A stretch of DNA of 36,028 nt, taken from contig URKH01000010.1 in assembly GCA_900548255.1 (NCBI GenBank), forward strand, positions 1 through 36,028, read 5' to 3'. Below are positions 1-8,501 of this stretch, one piece after another; the stretch's first letter is position 1, and every line of letters starts with the position of its first letter. The notes below the pieces were generated by a model that did no database searches, was not told the DNA's origin, and saw nothing but the letters and a program-made list of their open reading frames with translations. Both the position numbers and the translations under genes were made by a program. Origin of the DNA: an uncultured Collinsella sp. Its GTDB lineage: Bacteria > Actinomycetota > Coriobacteriia > Coriobacteriales > Coriobacteriaceae.

Positions 1-98
1 TATTTCAATATATATGTCACTTCGTTATATATATTAACCACCATATAACTTATGTTGTCATATAACTTACAGCAATATATTAATTCTAAAATGTGTAA
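1..98. other. AT-rich non-coding left edge
   Basis: This stretch is dominated by A and T (repeated tatata tracts) and holds no supportable gene. It lies just downstream of the stop codon of the minus-strand DUF711 gene. Its composition is unlike the GC-rich DNA that begins near position 285. No clear terminator hairpin with a T-run is visible on the minus strand. Confidence 0.6.
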
Positions 99-1412
99 TT
101 AATTCTTAAAACTATGTATAGGCGCTGGTATTCTACCTGGTCTGTTTACAAATGCTGAGCAGTCAAATGTATTAACCGGCATAATAGGAGCATAGCCTAA
201 AAGTCCGCCGAATTCTACAGTTTCGCCAACACCTTTTCCAACAACAGGTATTACTCTTACAGCTGTTGTCTTCTGGTTTACCATACCGATGGCCATCTCG
301 TCGGCGATAATGCCGGCGATGGTCTCGACCGGGGTGTCGCCGGGGATGGCGATCATGTCCAGGCCAACGGAACACACGCAGGTCATGGCCTCGAGCTTCT
401 CGAGCGAAAGTGCGCCGGCCTCGACGGCAGCAATCATGCCGGCGTCCTCGGACACGGGAATAAAGGCGCCCGAGAGACCGCCCACGCTGGAGCTGGCCAT
501 GACGCCGCCCTTCTTGACAGCATCGTTGAGCATGGCGAGCGCGCAGGTCGTGCCGGGGCCACCGCAGGTGTCCACGCCGATGATCTCGAGGATGCGTGCA
601 ACGGAGTCGCCGATGGCGGGCGTGGGAGCCAGCGACAGGTCGACAATGCCCTTCTCGACACCCAGGCGATGGGCAGCCTCGCGGCTCATGAGCTCGCCGG
701 CACGGGTGATCTTAAAGGCGGTCTGCTTAATCTTCTCGGCGACTTCCATCATTGATGCGGAGTCGGGCAGCGTCTCCAGGGCTGCAGCCATAACGCCGGG
801 GCCCGAGACGCCTACGTTGATGACGGCGTCGGCCTCGCCACCGCCGTGGACGGCACCCGCCATAAACGGGGAGTCCTCGACCATGTTGGAAAAGCAGACA
901 AACTTGGAGGCGCCAACGGAATCCTCGTCTGCCGTAAGCTTAGCGGCATCGATGATGGTCTGAGCCGCCATGAGCACGGCGTCCATGTTGATGCCGGCAC
1001 GCAGACTGGCGACGTTGACGCTGGAGCAGACGCGGCTGGTGGTGGCGAGCGCCTGGGGGATGGACTGGATGACGCGGCGGTCGGCGTCGCCGATGCCCTT
1101 CTGGACGAGTGCGGAGAAGCCGCCCAGGTAATCGATGCCGAGCGTCTCGGCCGCGCGGTCGAGGGCATGCGCGATGGGGGTGAGGTCCTCATCCTTGCAG
1201 CACGCGGCAATCTGCGCCACCGGGGTGACGGAAACGCGCTTGTTGACGATGGGGATACCGTACTCGCGCTCGAGGTTCTCGGCGGTCTCGACCAGGTGCT
1301 CAGCCGTGTGCGTCACGTGGTCGTAGATCTTCGTGCACATGCGGTCGAGGTTCTCGTCACCGCAACCCATGAGCGAAACACCCATGGTGATGGTCCTGAT
1401 GTCGCTCCTCAA
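99..1412 (-). CDS. DUF711 / UPF0210 (PFL) family protein, N-terminal frameshift and atypical C-terminus
   Basis: The protein matches the UPF0210/DUF711 family, recognised by DIRTITMG near the start, the SGPGVM segment, the GGPGTTCALAMLNDAVKKGG stretch and the FGGLLGYAPIMPVN end. The family is widespread and its biochemical role is not established. The open frame begins at a TTG at 1412 that has no ribosome binding site. A better start is the ATG at 1455, preceded by AGGAG, which encodes a typical family N-terminus (MAITPAEIAETRGMVEE) but in another frame. The two join if there is a frameshift near 1404, so the real or ancestral gene is 99-1455. The last 60 or so codons (99 to about 285) are AT-rich and differ in codon use from the rest, as if joined from another organism. 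The product keeps family sequence across the join, so either homologous recombination or an assembly chimera is possible. Confidence 0.8.
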   Translation of the reverse strand: MRSDIRTITMGVSLMGCGDENLDRMCTKIYDHVTHTAEHLVETAENLEREYGIPIVNKRVSVTPVAQIAACCKDEDLTPIAHALDRAAETLGIDYLGGFSALVQKGIGDADRRVIQSIPQALATTSRVCSSVNVASLRAGINMDAVLMAAQTIIDAAKLTADEDSVGASKFVCFSNMVEDSPFMAGAVHGGGEADAVINVGVSGPGVMAAALETLPDSASMMEVAEKIKQTAFKITRAGELMSREAAHRLGVEKGIVDLSLAPTPAIGDSVARILEIIGVDTCGGPGTTCALAMLNDAVKKGGVMASSSVGGLSGAFIPVSEDAGMIAAVEAGALSLEKLEAMTCVCSVGLDMIAIPGDTPVETIAGIIADEMAIGMVNQKTTAVRVIPVVGKGVGETVEFGGLLGYAPIMPVNTFDCSAFVNRPGRIPAPIHSFKN

Positions 1413-1501
1413 CCATGCCGCGGGTTTCCGCGATTTCTGCGGGCGTGATCGCCATCCTTGCGCTCCTATCTGCCAAAACGAGCATAGTCTTATCTATTCT
1501 A

Positions 1502-1540
1502 ACGTGCCGCACGTGCCAAGTGGCGCGTGCGGCACGTTTT
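1502..1540. terminator. Strong hairpin between metH and DUF711 gene
   Basis: A perfect 12-bp inverted repeat (ACGTGCCGCACG, 1502-1513, with its complement at 1526-1537) has a 12-nt loop. On the plus strand it is followed by TTTT. On the minus strand, the direction of metH, the U-run is poor. It sits 24 bases past the metH stop and probably ends the met operon or attenuates read-through. Confidence 0.55.
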
Positions 1541-1563
1541 GGTGCTCGGTTGTTTCCGTTGTG

Positions 1564-4122
1564 TTACTGCCCAAAGACCTCTTCGGCGATACGAGCGCTT
1601 TCGGCGGCGTCCTTGGCGTAGTAGTCCGCACCGATCTGCTTGGCGTATTCGGGGGTGAGCACGGCGCCGCCCACGATGATCTTGACGCCCGGCACCTCGG
1701 CATGAAGCAGCTTGATGGTCTCCTCCATGGCGACGACCGTGGTAGTCATAAGCGCCGAGAGGCCGACGAGTTTGATATCGCGCTCCTTGACGGTCTTGAG
1801 TACCTCCTGCGGGTCGACGTCGCGGCCTAGGTCAAAGACGGTATAGCCGTAGTTGTCGAGCAGCATTTTGACGATGTTCTTGCCAATATCGTGGATGTCG
1901 CCCTTGACGGTGGCCACGCAGATTTTGCCCTTGTCGGCAATCTCGCCGGCGGGCATCAGTCGCTTGATGGTGTCGAAGCCCACGCGTGCGGCCTCGGCCG
2001 AGGCCATGAGCTGCGGCAAGAAGAACTTGCCCTGGTCAAAGAGGACTCCGACCTCGTCGAGGGCGGGGATAAAGTGATTGTTGATGAGGTCCATGGCGTC
2101 GTGGTCTGCCAGCAGACGCTCGGTCTCGGCAGCGATCTCGCCTTTGCGGCCCGAGACGACCATGTGGCGAATCGGGTCGTCGTTGCCGTCGGTGCCGGCG
2201 GTGCCAGCAGCGGGCGCGGCATCACTCGATGCGGCCTGAGCTGCTGCCGGGTTTGCGGCGATCTTATACGGATCGGTCCAGCCGGCGTAGCGCTCGATGT
2301 ATCCGGTCGAGCCCTCGTCCTCAACGCTCAGGACGCGATAGCTGTAGACGGTATCCATAAAGCGCTTGGAACCTGGGTTCATGATGGGGGCGTCCAGGCC
2401 CGCGCCAAAGGCGGCGGCCAAAAAGACCGAGCCCAGCAGCGGGCGGGCAGGCAGGCCAAAGCTGATGTTCGACACGCCGAGCGCGCATTTGACGCCCAGG
2501 CGCTCCTTGCACAGGGACATGGCGCGCAGGATCTGCTCGGCCTGGCGTTGATTGGTCGAGGCGGTCATGACCAGGCAGTCGACGAGGATGCGGTCCGGTC
2601 CGATGCCGTAGCGGGCAGCCTCGGCCACGATGCGCTCGGCGATGGCGAAGCGGGCCTCGGCAGTATCGGGGATGCCGCCTTCGTCGAGCGTAAGGCCGAC
2701 AACGTTGGTGCCGTAGTGGGCGACCAGCGGAAAGATCTCATCCATGATCTGCTGCTTGCCATTGACCGAGTTGATGATGGGCTTGCCGGCGTAGCGGCGC
2801 ACGGCGGCCTCGACGGCCGCGGGGTCGGTGGAGTCGATCTGCAGCGGCAACAGCGTGGAGCCCTGGAGCTGCTCGGTCGCCTGTTGGATGATCTTGACCT
2901 CGTCGATCTCGGGCAGGCCTACGTTGACGTCCAGGATGTCGGCGCCCTGTTCCTGCTGGCTGATGCCCTGGCTCACGACGTAGTCTAGGTCGCCGTCGCG
3001 CAGGGCCTGTTGCAGGCGCTTTTTGCCGGTGGGATTGATGCGCTCGCCGATGACGGCGATCTTGTGGCCGTCACAGGGAAGGTCCACGACCGTCTGGGCG
3101 CTCGTGACCGACATACTGGGCTTGCGGTGACGTGGGCTGGGCGTGTGGTTGTCGATGAGGGTGCGAAGTGCCGCCATGTGCGTGGGCGTGGTGCCACAGC
3201 AGCCACCCACGACGCTCACGCCGTCCTCAATCATGCCGGCGACGGCCTCGGCGTATTCGGGTGCCTGGATGTCAAAGACGGTATTGCCGTCATCGTCCAC
3301 GCGGGGCAGTCCCGCATTGGCCTGCACCATAACGGGCTTGTCGGTAACGGTGAGCATGCGTGCGGCGAGCCCTCGGAGCTCGGCCGGTCCCTGGCTGCAG
3401 TTGATGCCTAAAACGTCGGCGCCGATGGCGTCGAGCGTGACGGCGGCCACCTCGGGACTCGTACCCAGGAACGTGCGACCGTCTTCCTCAAAGGTCATGG
3501 TGGCAAAGACGGGCAGGTCAGAATTCTCGCGGCAGGCGAGGACTGCCGCCTTGATCTCGGCAAGATCGGTCATGGTCTCGATAATAAAGAGGTCGACGCC
3601 CGCAGCGACGCCGGCGCGCACCTCCTCGGCAAAAAGGTCGTAGGCCTCGTCAAAGCTGAGGGTGCCCAGGGGGCGCAGCAGGGCGCCGATGGGGCCGATG
3701 TCGCCGGCGACGTAGCGGGCGCCGGCCGCGCGGGCGCAGGCGACAGCGGTGGCAAAGACATCGGCCACGGTGGCGGCGCCGTCGAGCTTGTGGGCGTTGG
3801 CACCAAAGGTGTTAGCGGTGATCACGTCACAGCCAGCCTCGACGTACTGACGCTGGATATCGGTGATGACCTGGGGCTCCTCAAAGTTGAGCAGTTCGGG
3901 CAGGGCGCCGGCCTTCATGCCGGCCGCCTGCAGCATGGTGCCCATGCCGCCGTCGAACAGCAGATGCCCCGTGCCCTCGATGGCGGCGCGCAGGCGATCG
4001 TCCTTAATGCGAAGGTCGTCGATCGTGCGCGTCTTGTATACAGCGCCATTACGGCGTGCGGCATCAACGGGTGCCGCCAGCGCGGCACCGTCCAGATCAT
4101 GAGTGATAAGCGGAGTAAACAT
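1564..4122 (-). CDS. metH: Cobalamin-dependent methionine synthase, short form without reactivation domain
   Basis: This enzyme transfers the methyl group of 5-methyltetrahydrofolate to homocysteine through cobalamin, in the cytosol. Domains in order: homocysteine S-methyltransferase (about residues 50-330, starting LLFDGGMGTM), with likely zinc cysteines C242 (NCSQG) and C308/C309 (GGCCGTTPTH); pterin-binding domain (about 345-610, GERINPTGKK at 359-368); cobalamin cap and binding domains (about 655-852) with the GDIHDIGKNIV motif, whose His744 should be the lower cobalt ligand. At 852 aa it lacks the C-terminal AdoMet-binding activation domain of the long (about 1,200 aa) enzymes. That domain is encoded just upstream as a separate protein, 9 bases away, so the two should work together. 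The N-terminus has about 45 extra residues before the first domain, so a later start is possible. Confidence 0.95.
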   Translation of the reverse strand: MFTPLITHDLDGAALAAPVDAARRNGAVYKTRTIDDLRIKDDRLRAAIEGTGHLLFDGGMGTMLQAAGMKAGALPELLNFEEPQVITDIQRQYVEAGCDVITANTFGANAHKLDGAATVADVFATAVACARAAGARYVAGDIGPIGALLRPLGTLSFDEAYDLFAEEVRAGVAAGVDLFIIETMTDLAEIKAAVLACRENSDLPVFATMTFEEDGRTFLGTSPEVAAVTLDAIGADVLGINCSQGPAELRGLAARMLTVTDKPVMVQANAGLPRVDDDGNTVFDIQAPEYAEAVAGMIEDGVSVVGGCCGTTPTHMAALRTLIDNHTPSPRHRKPSMSVTSAQTVVDLPCDGHKIAVIGERINPTGKKRLQQALRDGDLDYVVSQGISQQEQGADILDVNVGLPEIDEVKIIQQATEQLQGSTLLPLQIDSTDPAAVEAAVRRYAGKPIINSVNGKQQIMDEIFPLVAHYGTNVVGLTLDEGGIPDTAEARFAIAERIVAEAARYGIGPDRILVDCLVMTASTNQRQAEQILRAMSLCKERLGVKCALGVSNISFGLPARPLLGSVFLAAAFGAGLDAPIMNPGSKRFMDTVYSYRVLSVEDEGSTGYIERYAGWTDPYKIAANPAAAQAASSDAAPAAGTAGTDGNDDPIRHMVVSGRKGEIAAETERLLADHDAMDLINNHFIPALDEVGVLFDQGKFFLPQLMASAEAARVGFDTIKRLMPAGEIADKGKICVATVKGDIHDIGKNIVKMLLDNYGYTVFDLGRDVDPQEVLKTVKERDIKLVGLSALMTTTVVAMEETIKLLHAEVPGVKIIVGGAVLTPEYAKQIGADYYAKDAAESARIAEEVFGQ

Positions 4123-4131
4123 CGATGGCTC

Positions 4132-4920
4132 CTAATGGCTGGAATAGCAGGTGGTGTGGGCGGCGCGGAAGCGGCAGTGCTCACGCATGCGGCAGATATT
4201 GCAGGTGGGGCGGCTCTGGGCGTCGTGGACTTCGCCGTCAAACAGACCAATCACCGCGGTCACGCTCTTGGTGGGCATGAGCAGGCTGGTCGGCGTGACG
4301 GTAAGCCCGATGAGCCGCGTGGCGTTGAGCGCATTCACGATTGAGCGCTGGGCCGTAAGCGGGCAGTCGCCATAGCCGGGACTGAAGCGCCAGTTACCGG
4401 CGAGTCCGTGTGCGGCGGCCGCAGCCTTGACCTGCTGGTCCATCTGCTCGACGGCGGCTTCTACATAGGCAGAGCATGCGGCGTCGAGCACGGCTCCCTC
4501 CAGGGGCTGCTGGGCTCCCGTGGTGCGCAGACGACGCTCGGCGTCCATGCCGAGTGTGCATGCTATGAGCGCGGCAAAGCGGGCGTCTTTGAGATGGCGA
4601 TAGATATCGCGACCACGCAGCTCAACGTTGGTGCCGACCAAGCGAATGCAAGGCTCTCCCTGCTCGTCCACGCCCGTGGCATCGACGGTAAACACGCGCC
4701 GCACGCCGCGGGGCTCAATGTCCAGCTCAAGGCGCTCGACCACAAGCTCAATACGTCGTGACAGCTCGGGCTCAATCTGCTGGCCGCCGTAGCCCAGATA
4801 CCGCAGCATCTCGGCACGGTCGACACGGGGATGGTGCGCAGCATCGACACGGTAAAGCGCCGGCGACGCAAGGTCGGCCGGCACTTCGACAGCGGTTGTA
4901 TCGATGTGCGGTTTTTCCAT
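4132..4920 (-). CDS. Stand-alone methionine synthase reactivation (AdoMet-binding) protein
   Basis: This 262-aa protein resembles the vitamin B12-dependent methionine synthase activation domain. The key sign is the RFSPGYGDCPLTAQ stretch, equivalent to the AdoMet-binding RxxPGY motif of long MetH. It should bind S-adenosylmethionine and help remethylate oxidised cob(II)alamin on the MetH partner encoded immediately downstream, which lacks this domain. The C-terminus carries a cysteine cluster (CNICRMREHC) that is not part of the classical activation domain and could bind a metal or Fe-S centre; that is inference. Its ATG overlaps the metF stop by one base (TAATG), which indicates translational coupling. 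Separate activation proteins are known in other bacteria with short MetH. Confidence 0.88.
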   Translation of the reverse strand: MEKPHIDTTAVEVPADLASPALYRVDAAHHPRVDRAEMLRYLGYGGQQIEPELSRRIELVVERLELDIEPRGVRRVFTVDATGVDEQGEPCIRLVGTNVELRGRDIYRHLKDARFAALIACTLGMDAERRLRTTGAQQPLEGAVLDAACSAYVEAAVEQMDQQVKAAAAAHGLAGNWRFSPGYGDCPLTAQRSIVNALNATRLIGLTVTPTSLLMPTKSVTAVIGLFDGEVHDAQSRPTCNICRMREHCRFRAAHTTCYSSH

Positions 4921-5792
4921 TACCCCAGGCGCTCCATAATGGTCGCGGCGATCGCAGGACGATTCATAGTGTACAGGTGCAGACCGGCGGCACCGTGCTC
5001 CTTAAGGTCGCAAAGCTGACGGGCGGCATAATCTACACCGGCTGCCTGCAGGCTCTCGGGGTCGTTCTCGTACTTGGCGAGAATCTTGATGACGGGGGAG
5101 GGCAGCGATGCGCCGCACATAAAGACCATGCGGCTGATCTGGGACTTGCCCATAAACGGCATGATGCCCGCGGTGATGGGCACCGTGATGCCCGCCTTGT
5201 CGGCAAGCTCGCGGAAGCGGTAGAAGCACTCGTTGTCAAAGAAGAGCTGCGTCACAAAGAAGCTCGCGCCGGCGTCCTGTTTTTGCTTGAGGTATTCGAC
5301 CGAAGCGTTGAGGTCCTCACAGGCAATGTGGCCCTCGGGGTAGGCCGCGGCGCCCACGCAAAAGCCGGCGTCGACGAGCTCGGGGATGAGGTCGCGGGCG
5401 TAGGCGTAGTCCGAGGCAGGCTTGTCGTCCTCGGTCGCGCCAGCAGGAAGATCACCGCGCAGGGCCAGCACATTTTCTACGCCGGCGGAGCGGTATTCGT
5501 CGATCTTGGCGGCGATGTCGGCATGCGTGCGGCCAACGCAGGTAAGGTGCGCCACCGAGGGCGTATTGAATTCGCTCGTAATCATATGCGCGATGGGGGC
5601 GGTGGTGGCGCCGTTGCCCGAGCCGCCGGCAGAGCAGGTGACCGAGACAAAGCTCGGCGAAAGCTTGCACAGATTGCCTGCCACTTCGCGAGCCGTGTCG
5701 AGGGTCAGCTCGCCCTTGGGCGGGAACATCTCAAACGAAACGGGTGCGGTGCCCTGGGATGCTGCCTGCTTAAAAACCTCGTCGACGCGCAT
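4920..5792 (-). CDS. metF: 5,10-methylenetetrahydrofolate reductase
   Basis: MetF reduces 5,10-methylene-THF to 5-methyl-THF, the methyl donor used by the MetH encoded in the same operon. The 290-aa product has the family layout: an N-terminal SFEMFPPKG strand with the catalytic Glu, the VTCSAGGSG segment, HLTCVGRT, NVLALRGD (folate/flavin contact region), and QLFFDN. I chose the start at 5792 (MRVDEVFKQ) because AAAGGAG lies at good spacing; the frame stays open for 22 further codons upstream without a better site. It is the first gene of a metF, reactivation protein, metH operon. Confidence 0.93.
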   Translation of the reverse strand: MRVDEVFKQAASQGTAPVSFEMFPPKGELTLDTAREVAGNLCKLSPSFVSVTCSAGGSGNGATTAPIAHMITSEFNTPSVAHLTCVGRTHADIAAKIDEYRSAGVENVLALRGDLPAGATEDDKPASDYAYARDLIPELVDAGFCVGAAAYPEGHIACEDLNASVEYLKQKQDAGASFFVTQLFFDNECFYRFRELADKAGITVPITAGIMPFMGKSQISRMVFMCGASLPSPVIKILAKYENDPESLQAAGVDYAARQLCDLKEHGAAGLHLYTMNRPAIAATIMERLG

Positions 5793-6218
5793 ATCGTGCT
5801 CCTTTAGATACGTAATAGTGTGATGTGTTGTAAGGATTCTACAGCACCACTGTGTCACGGTGGAGTTTCACTCGCTATTCGGGGATACCAATCAAAGATG
5901 CCTTGCTATCGACATTCCCTATAACAACGCAGCTCATTGGGGGCGGGGTTATAAAGACTGGTATCTGATGCGAAATACCAGTTAATAGAGCCCCATCCCA
6001 AATTGACTACCCTTAAACCATGGGGAGAGGTCTGCAATTTATACAGTTGATTGGCTGTTGAGGGCGGCAACGCCGCCGCGATGCGGTAACCTCATTGATT
6101 GGTTTCGTGACAGCAACATAACGGTAATGTTGCGGAAACACGACGAGCCTAATCTATGACTCGTTCGTTAGTAATCAACACCGCTTCTCACGCGGTGCCG
6201 ATACGAAGGGAGTTCCGT
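5793..6218. promoter_or_regulatory. Divergent metF / glnN control region with ATACCA inverted repeats and leader hairpins
   Basis: This 426-base gap separates two divergent operons and must hold both promoters. I see three related motifs: GATACCAATC (5884-5893), and an inverted pair ACTGGTAT (5957-5964) / ATACCAGT (5975-5982) that forms an 8-bp palindrome with a 10-base spacer. Nearer glnN are two hairpins, GGCGGC/GCCGCC (6063-6068 and 6072-6077) and GCAACAT/ATGTTGC (6113-6119 and 6127-6133), probably in the glnN leader. I found no B12 or SAM riboswitch signature that I could defend. The roles of the repeats are unknown; operator sites for nitrogen or methionine control are the natural guess. 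Confidence 0.45.
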
Positions 6219-8306
6219 ATGGCCGAACTTACTGACCGCTTCGGGACCATGGTGTTCTCTGAGGAAGTCATGAAGGACTACCTCCCCAAGGACATTTGGA
6301 AGCGCCTTGCTGCAACCCTCGAGGACGGTGAGCCGCTCGACCTGGATGTGGCCAACGCCGTTGCCCACGCCATGAAGGTCTGGGCCATCTCCAAGGGCGC
6401 GACGCACTACGCGCACTGGTTCCAGCCGCTTTCGGGCATTACTTCCGAGAAGCACGACAGCTTCCTCGAGCCCAACCACGACGGCACCGCCATTACCAAG
6501 TTTACGGGCAAGAACCTCATTCAGGGCGAGCCGGACGCCTCCAGCTTCCCCAACGGCGGCCTGCGCGCCACCTTCGAGGCCCGTGGCTACACCGCTTGGG
6601 ATCCCACCAGCCCCGCCTTTATCAAGGACGATGTCCTGTGCATCCCCACGGCTTTCTGCTCCTACACGGGCGAGGCCCTGGACAAGAAGACCCCGCTGCT
6701 GCGTTCCATGACTGCGCTCTCGCGTGAGTCCAAGCGCGTTTTGGCGCTGTTTGGCAAGACCCCCAAGAAGGTCGTTCCTTCCGTGGGCGATGAGCAGGAG
6801 TACTTCCTGATCAAGAAGGACGCTTACCGCAAGCGCAGGGACCTGGTCATCACCGGTCGCACCCTCTTTGGCGCTGCCCCCTGCAAGGGCCAGGAGCTCG
6901 AGGAGCACTACTTTGGCGCTATCCGCCCCACCGTCTCGGCCTATATGAAGGACCTGGACGATGAACTGTGGGCGCTCGGCATTCCTGCCAAGACCAAGCA
7001 CAACGAGGTCGCTCCCTGCCAGCATGAGCTCGCTCCTGTCTATGGCGAGGTGAACGAGGCCATCGACCAGAACCTGGTCATGATGGAGAAGATGAAGCTC
7101 ATCGCCTCCCGTCACGACTTGGTCTGCCTGCTGCACGAGAAGCCCTTTGAGGGCATCAACGGTTCGGGCAAGCACAACAACTGGTCGCTTGGCACCGAGT
7201 CCGAGAACCTGCTCGACCCGGGCGACACCCCGCTCGACAACCTGCAGTTCATCGTCTTCCTCACCGCGGTGATCGAGGCCGTCGATAACTATCAGGAGCT
7301 CCTGCGTGCCTCCGTTGCCTCGGCCGGCAACGATCATCGTCTGGGCGCCAACGAGGCTCCTCCGGCGATTATGTCCATCTTCCTGGGCGACCAGCTTACC
7401 GAGGTCGTCGAGAAGATCATCGATGGCAAGGCTTCCGTCCATGCCACGCGCGGCGTGCTCGACCTGGGCGCCGATACCCTGCCCAAGCTGATGCAGGACA
7501 ACACCGACCGCAACCGCACCTCCCCGTTTGCCTTCACCGGCAACAAGTTCGAGTTCCGTGCCTGCGGCTCCGAGCAGAACGTCTCCGACTCCAACCTGGT
7601 GCTCGATGCCGCCGTGGCCAAGTCGCTCAAGTCCTTCGCCGACGCACTCGAGGGTACGCCCGAGGATAAGTTCCAGGACGCCGCGCTCGAGTACTGCAAG
7701 AAGGTGCTGACCGATCACCAGCGCATCCTGTTCTCCGGCGACGGTTACTCCGACGAGTGGCCCATCGAGGCCGAGAAGCGCGGCCTTGCCAACAACAAGA
7801 CCACGGCCGACGCTCTTCCCGCCTTTGTTTCCGATAAGGCTATCGCGCTCTTTGAGGAGACGGGCGTCCTGACCAAGGCCGAGGCTCAGTGCCGCTATGA
7901 CTGCAAGCTCGAGAAGTACAACAAGCTCATGAACATCGAGGCCACCACGATGGTTCGCGAGGCGCGTCGTACCTATCGTCCGGTCATTACCGCCTATGCC
8001 ACCAAGGTCGCTAAGGGCCTTGAGACTATTCGTGCCGCCGGTGCTGAGGCCGCCATGCAGTGCGAGCAGAACACGCTCAACAAGCTCTGCAACGGCATCA
8101 CCGCCATCAACGACTCCATCAAGGCGCTCGACGCCGTACATCAGAAGGCCGAGGCTCTCGATGGCCAGGAGCAGGCCAACGTGTACGCGCACGAGGTCGT
8201 TCCTGCTATGGATACGCTGCGCGCCGCCGTGGATGCCATGGAGGAGATCGTGGCAGCCGACTACTGGCCGGTTCCGACCTACGACGACATCCTGTTCTAC
8301 GTGTAG
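6219..8306 (+). CDS. glnN: Glutamine synthetase type III
   Basis: This enzyme makes glutamine from glutamate, ammonia and ATP in the cytosol. The 695-aa length and the N-terminus (MAELTDRFGTMVFSEEVM) fit the GSIII class, which is much longer than GSI or GSII. Supporting motifs are EVAPCQHELAPVY, the ATP-site segment NGSGKHNNWSLGT (from about residue 314) and FEFRACGSEQN (about 444), typical of GSIII. The start at 6219 is set by AGGGAG 6 bases upstream; the frame is open 21 codons further without support. It stands alone with its own terminator, so it is probably the assimilatory enzyme under nitrogen control through the long leader upstream. Confidence 0.95.
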   Translation: MAELTDRFGTMVFSEEVMKDYLPKDIWKRLAATLEDGEPLDLDVANAVAHAMKVWAISKGATHYAHWFQPLSGITSEKHDSFLEPNHDGTAITKFTGKNLIQGEPDASSFPNGGLRATFEARGYTAWDPTSPAFIKDDVLCIPTAFCSYTGEALDKKTPLLRSMTALSRESKRVLALFGKTPKKVVPSVGDEQEYFLIKKDAYRKRRDLVITGRTLFGAAPCKGQELEEHYFGAIRPTVSAYMKDLDDELWALGIPAKTKHNEVAPCQHELAPVYGEVNEAIDQNLVMMEKMKLIASRHDLVCLLHEKPFEGINGSGKHNNWSLGTESENLLDPGDTPLDNLQFIVFLTAVIEAVDNYQELLRASVASAGNDHRLGANEAPPAIMSIFLGDQLTEVVEKIIDGKASVHATRGVLDLGADTLPKLMQDNTDRNRTSPFAFTGNKFEFRACGSEQNVSDSNLVLDAAVAKSLKSFADALEGTPEDKFQDAALEYCKKVLTDHQRILFSGDGYSDEWPIEAEKRGLANNKTTADALPAFVSDKAIALFEETGVLTKAEAQCRYDCKLEKYNKLMNIEATTMVREARRTYRPVITAYATKVAKGLETIRAAGAEAAMQCEQNTLNKLCNGITAINDSIKALDAVHQKAEALDGQEQANVYAHEVVPAMDTLRAAVDAMEEIVAADYWPVPTYDDILFYV

Positions 8307-8336
8307 GGCGTAACTGACATATCGTCACGGTATTGA

Positions 8337-8374
8337 GCCGGGGTCCGCATCGCGCGGGCCCCGGCTATTTGTTT
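8337..8374 (+). terminator. glnN terminator
   Basis: A 12-bp GC-rich stem (8337-8348 with 8354-8365, one G-U pair) with a 5-base loop is followed by TATTTGTTT. It lies 30 bases after the glnN stop. Confidence 0.8.
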
Positions 8375-8404
8375 GCGAAGGACGCTTTGGAGTCCGTTTT
8401 GCCG

Positions 8405-8454
8405 CCGATTTGCCGGGATCCGCACCCTGTCGGGTTCGAATCCCGGCATATCGG
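8405..8454 (+). repeat. 15-bp inverted repeat enclosing a tRNA T-arm-like sequence
   Basis: The arms at 8405-8419 and 8440-8454 match at 14 of 15 positions and enclose a 20-base loop. Within it, CGGGTTCGAATCCCG (8431-8445) reads like the T-arm of a tRNA on the plus strand, and the outer arms could mimic an acceptor stem. There is no D-arm or anticodon arm, so it is not a functional tRNA. It may be a deleted tRNA remnant, an old integration scar or simply a structured RNA element. Confidence 0.45.
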
Positions 8455-8458
8455 TAGC

Positions 8459-8490
8459 AAAAAGCCCGCTACCGAATTGGTAACGGGCTT
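8459..8490 (-). terminator. tRNA-Glu terminator
   Basis: Read on the minus strand, a 12-bp stem (8479-8490 with 8462-8473, one mismatch) with a 5-base loop ends in GGGCTTTTT. It starts 12 bases past the CCA end of tRNA-Glu. Confidence 0.75.
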
Positions 8491-8501
8491 CTCAGATTTT
8501 G

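Noticed and set aside
5793..6218. B12 or SAM riboswitch upstream of metF
   Set aside because: I could not find the conserved B12 box or SAM aptamer cores; only simple inverted repeats are visible.
6168..8192. 674-codon minus-strand frame opposite glnN
   Set aside because: It is a shadow of the GSIII gene in GC-rich DNA, with no family similarity and no ribosome binding site.
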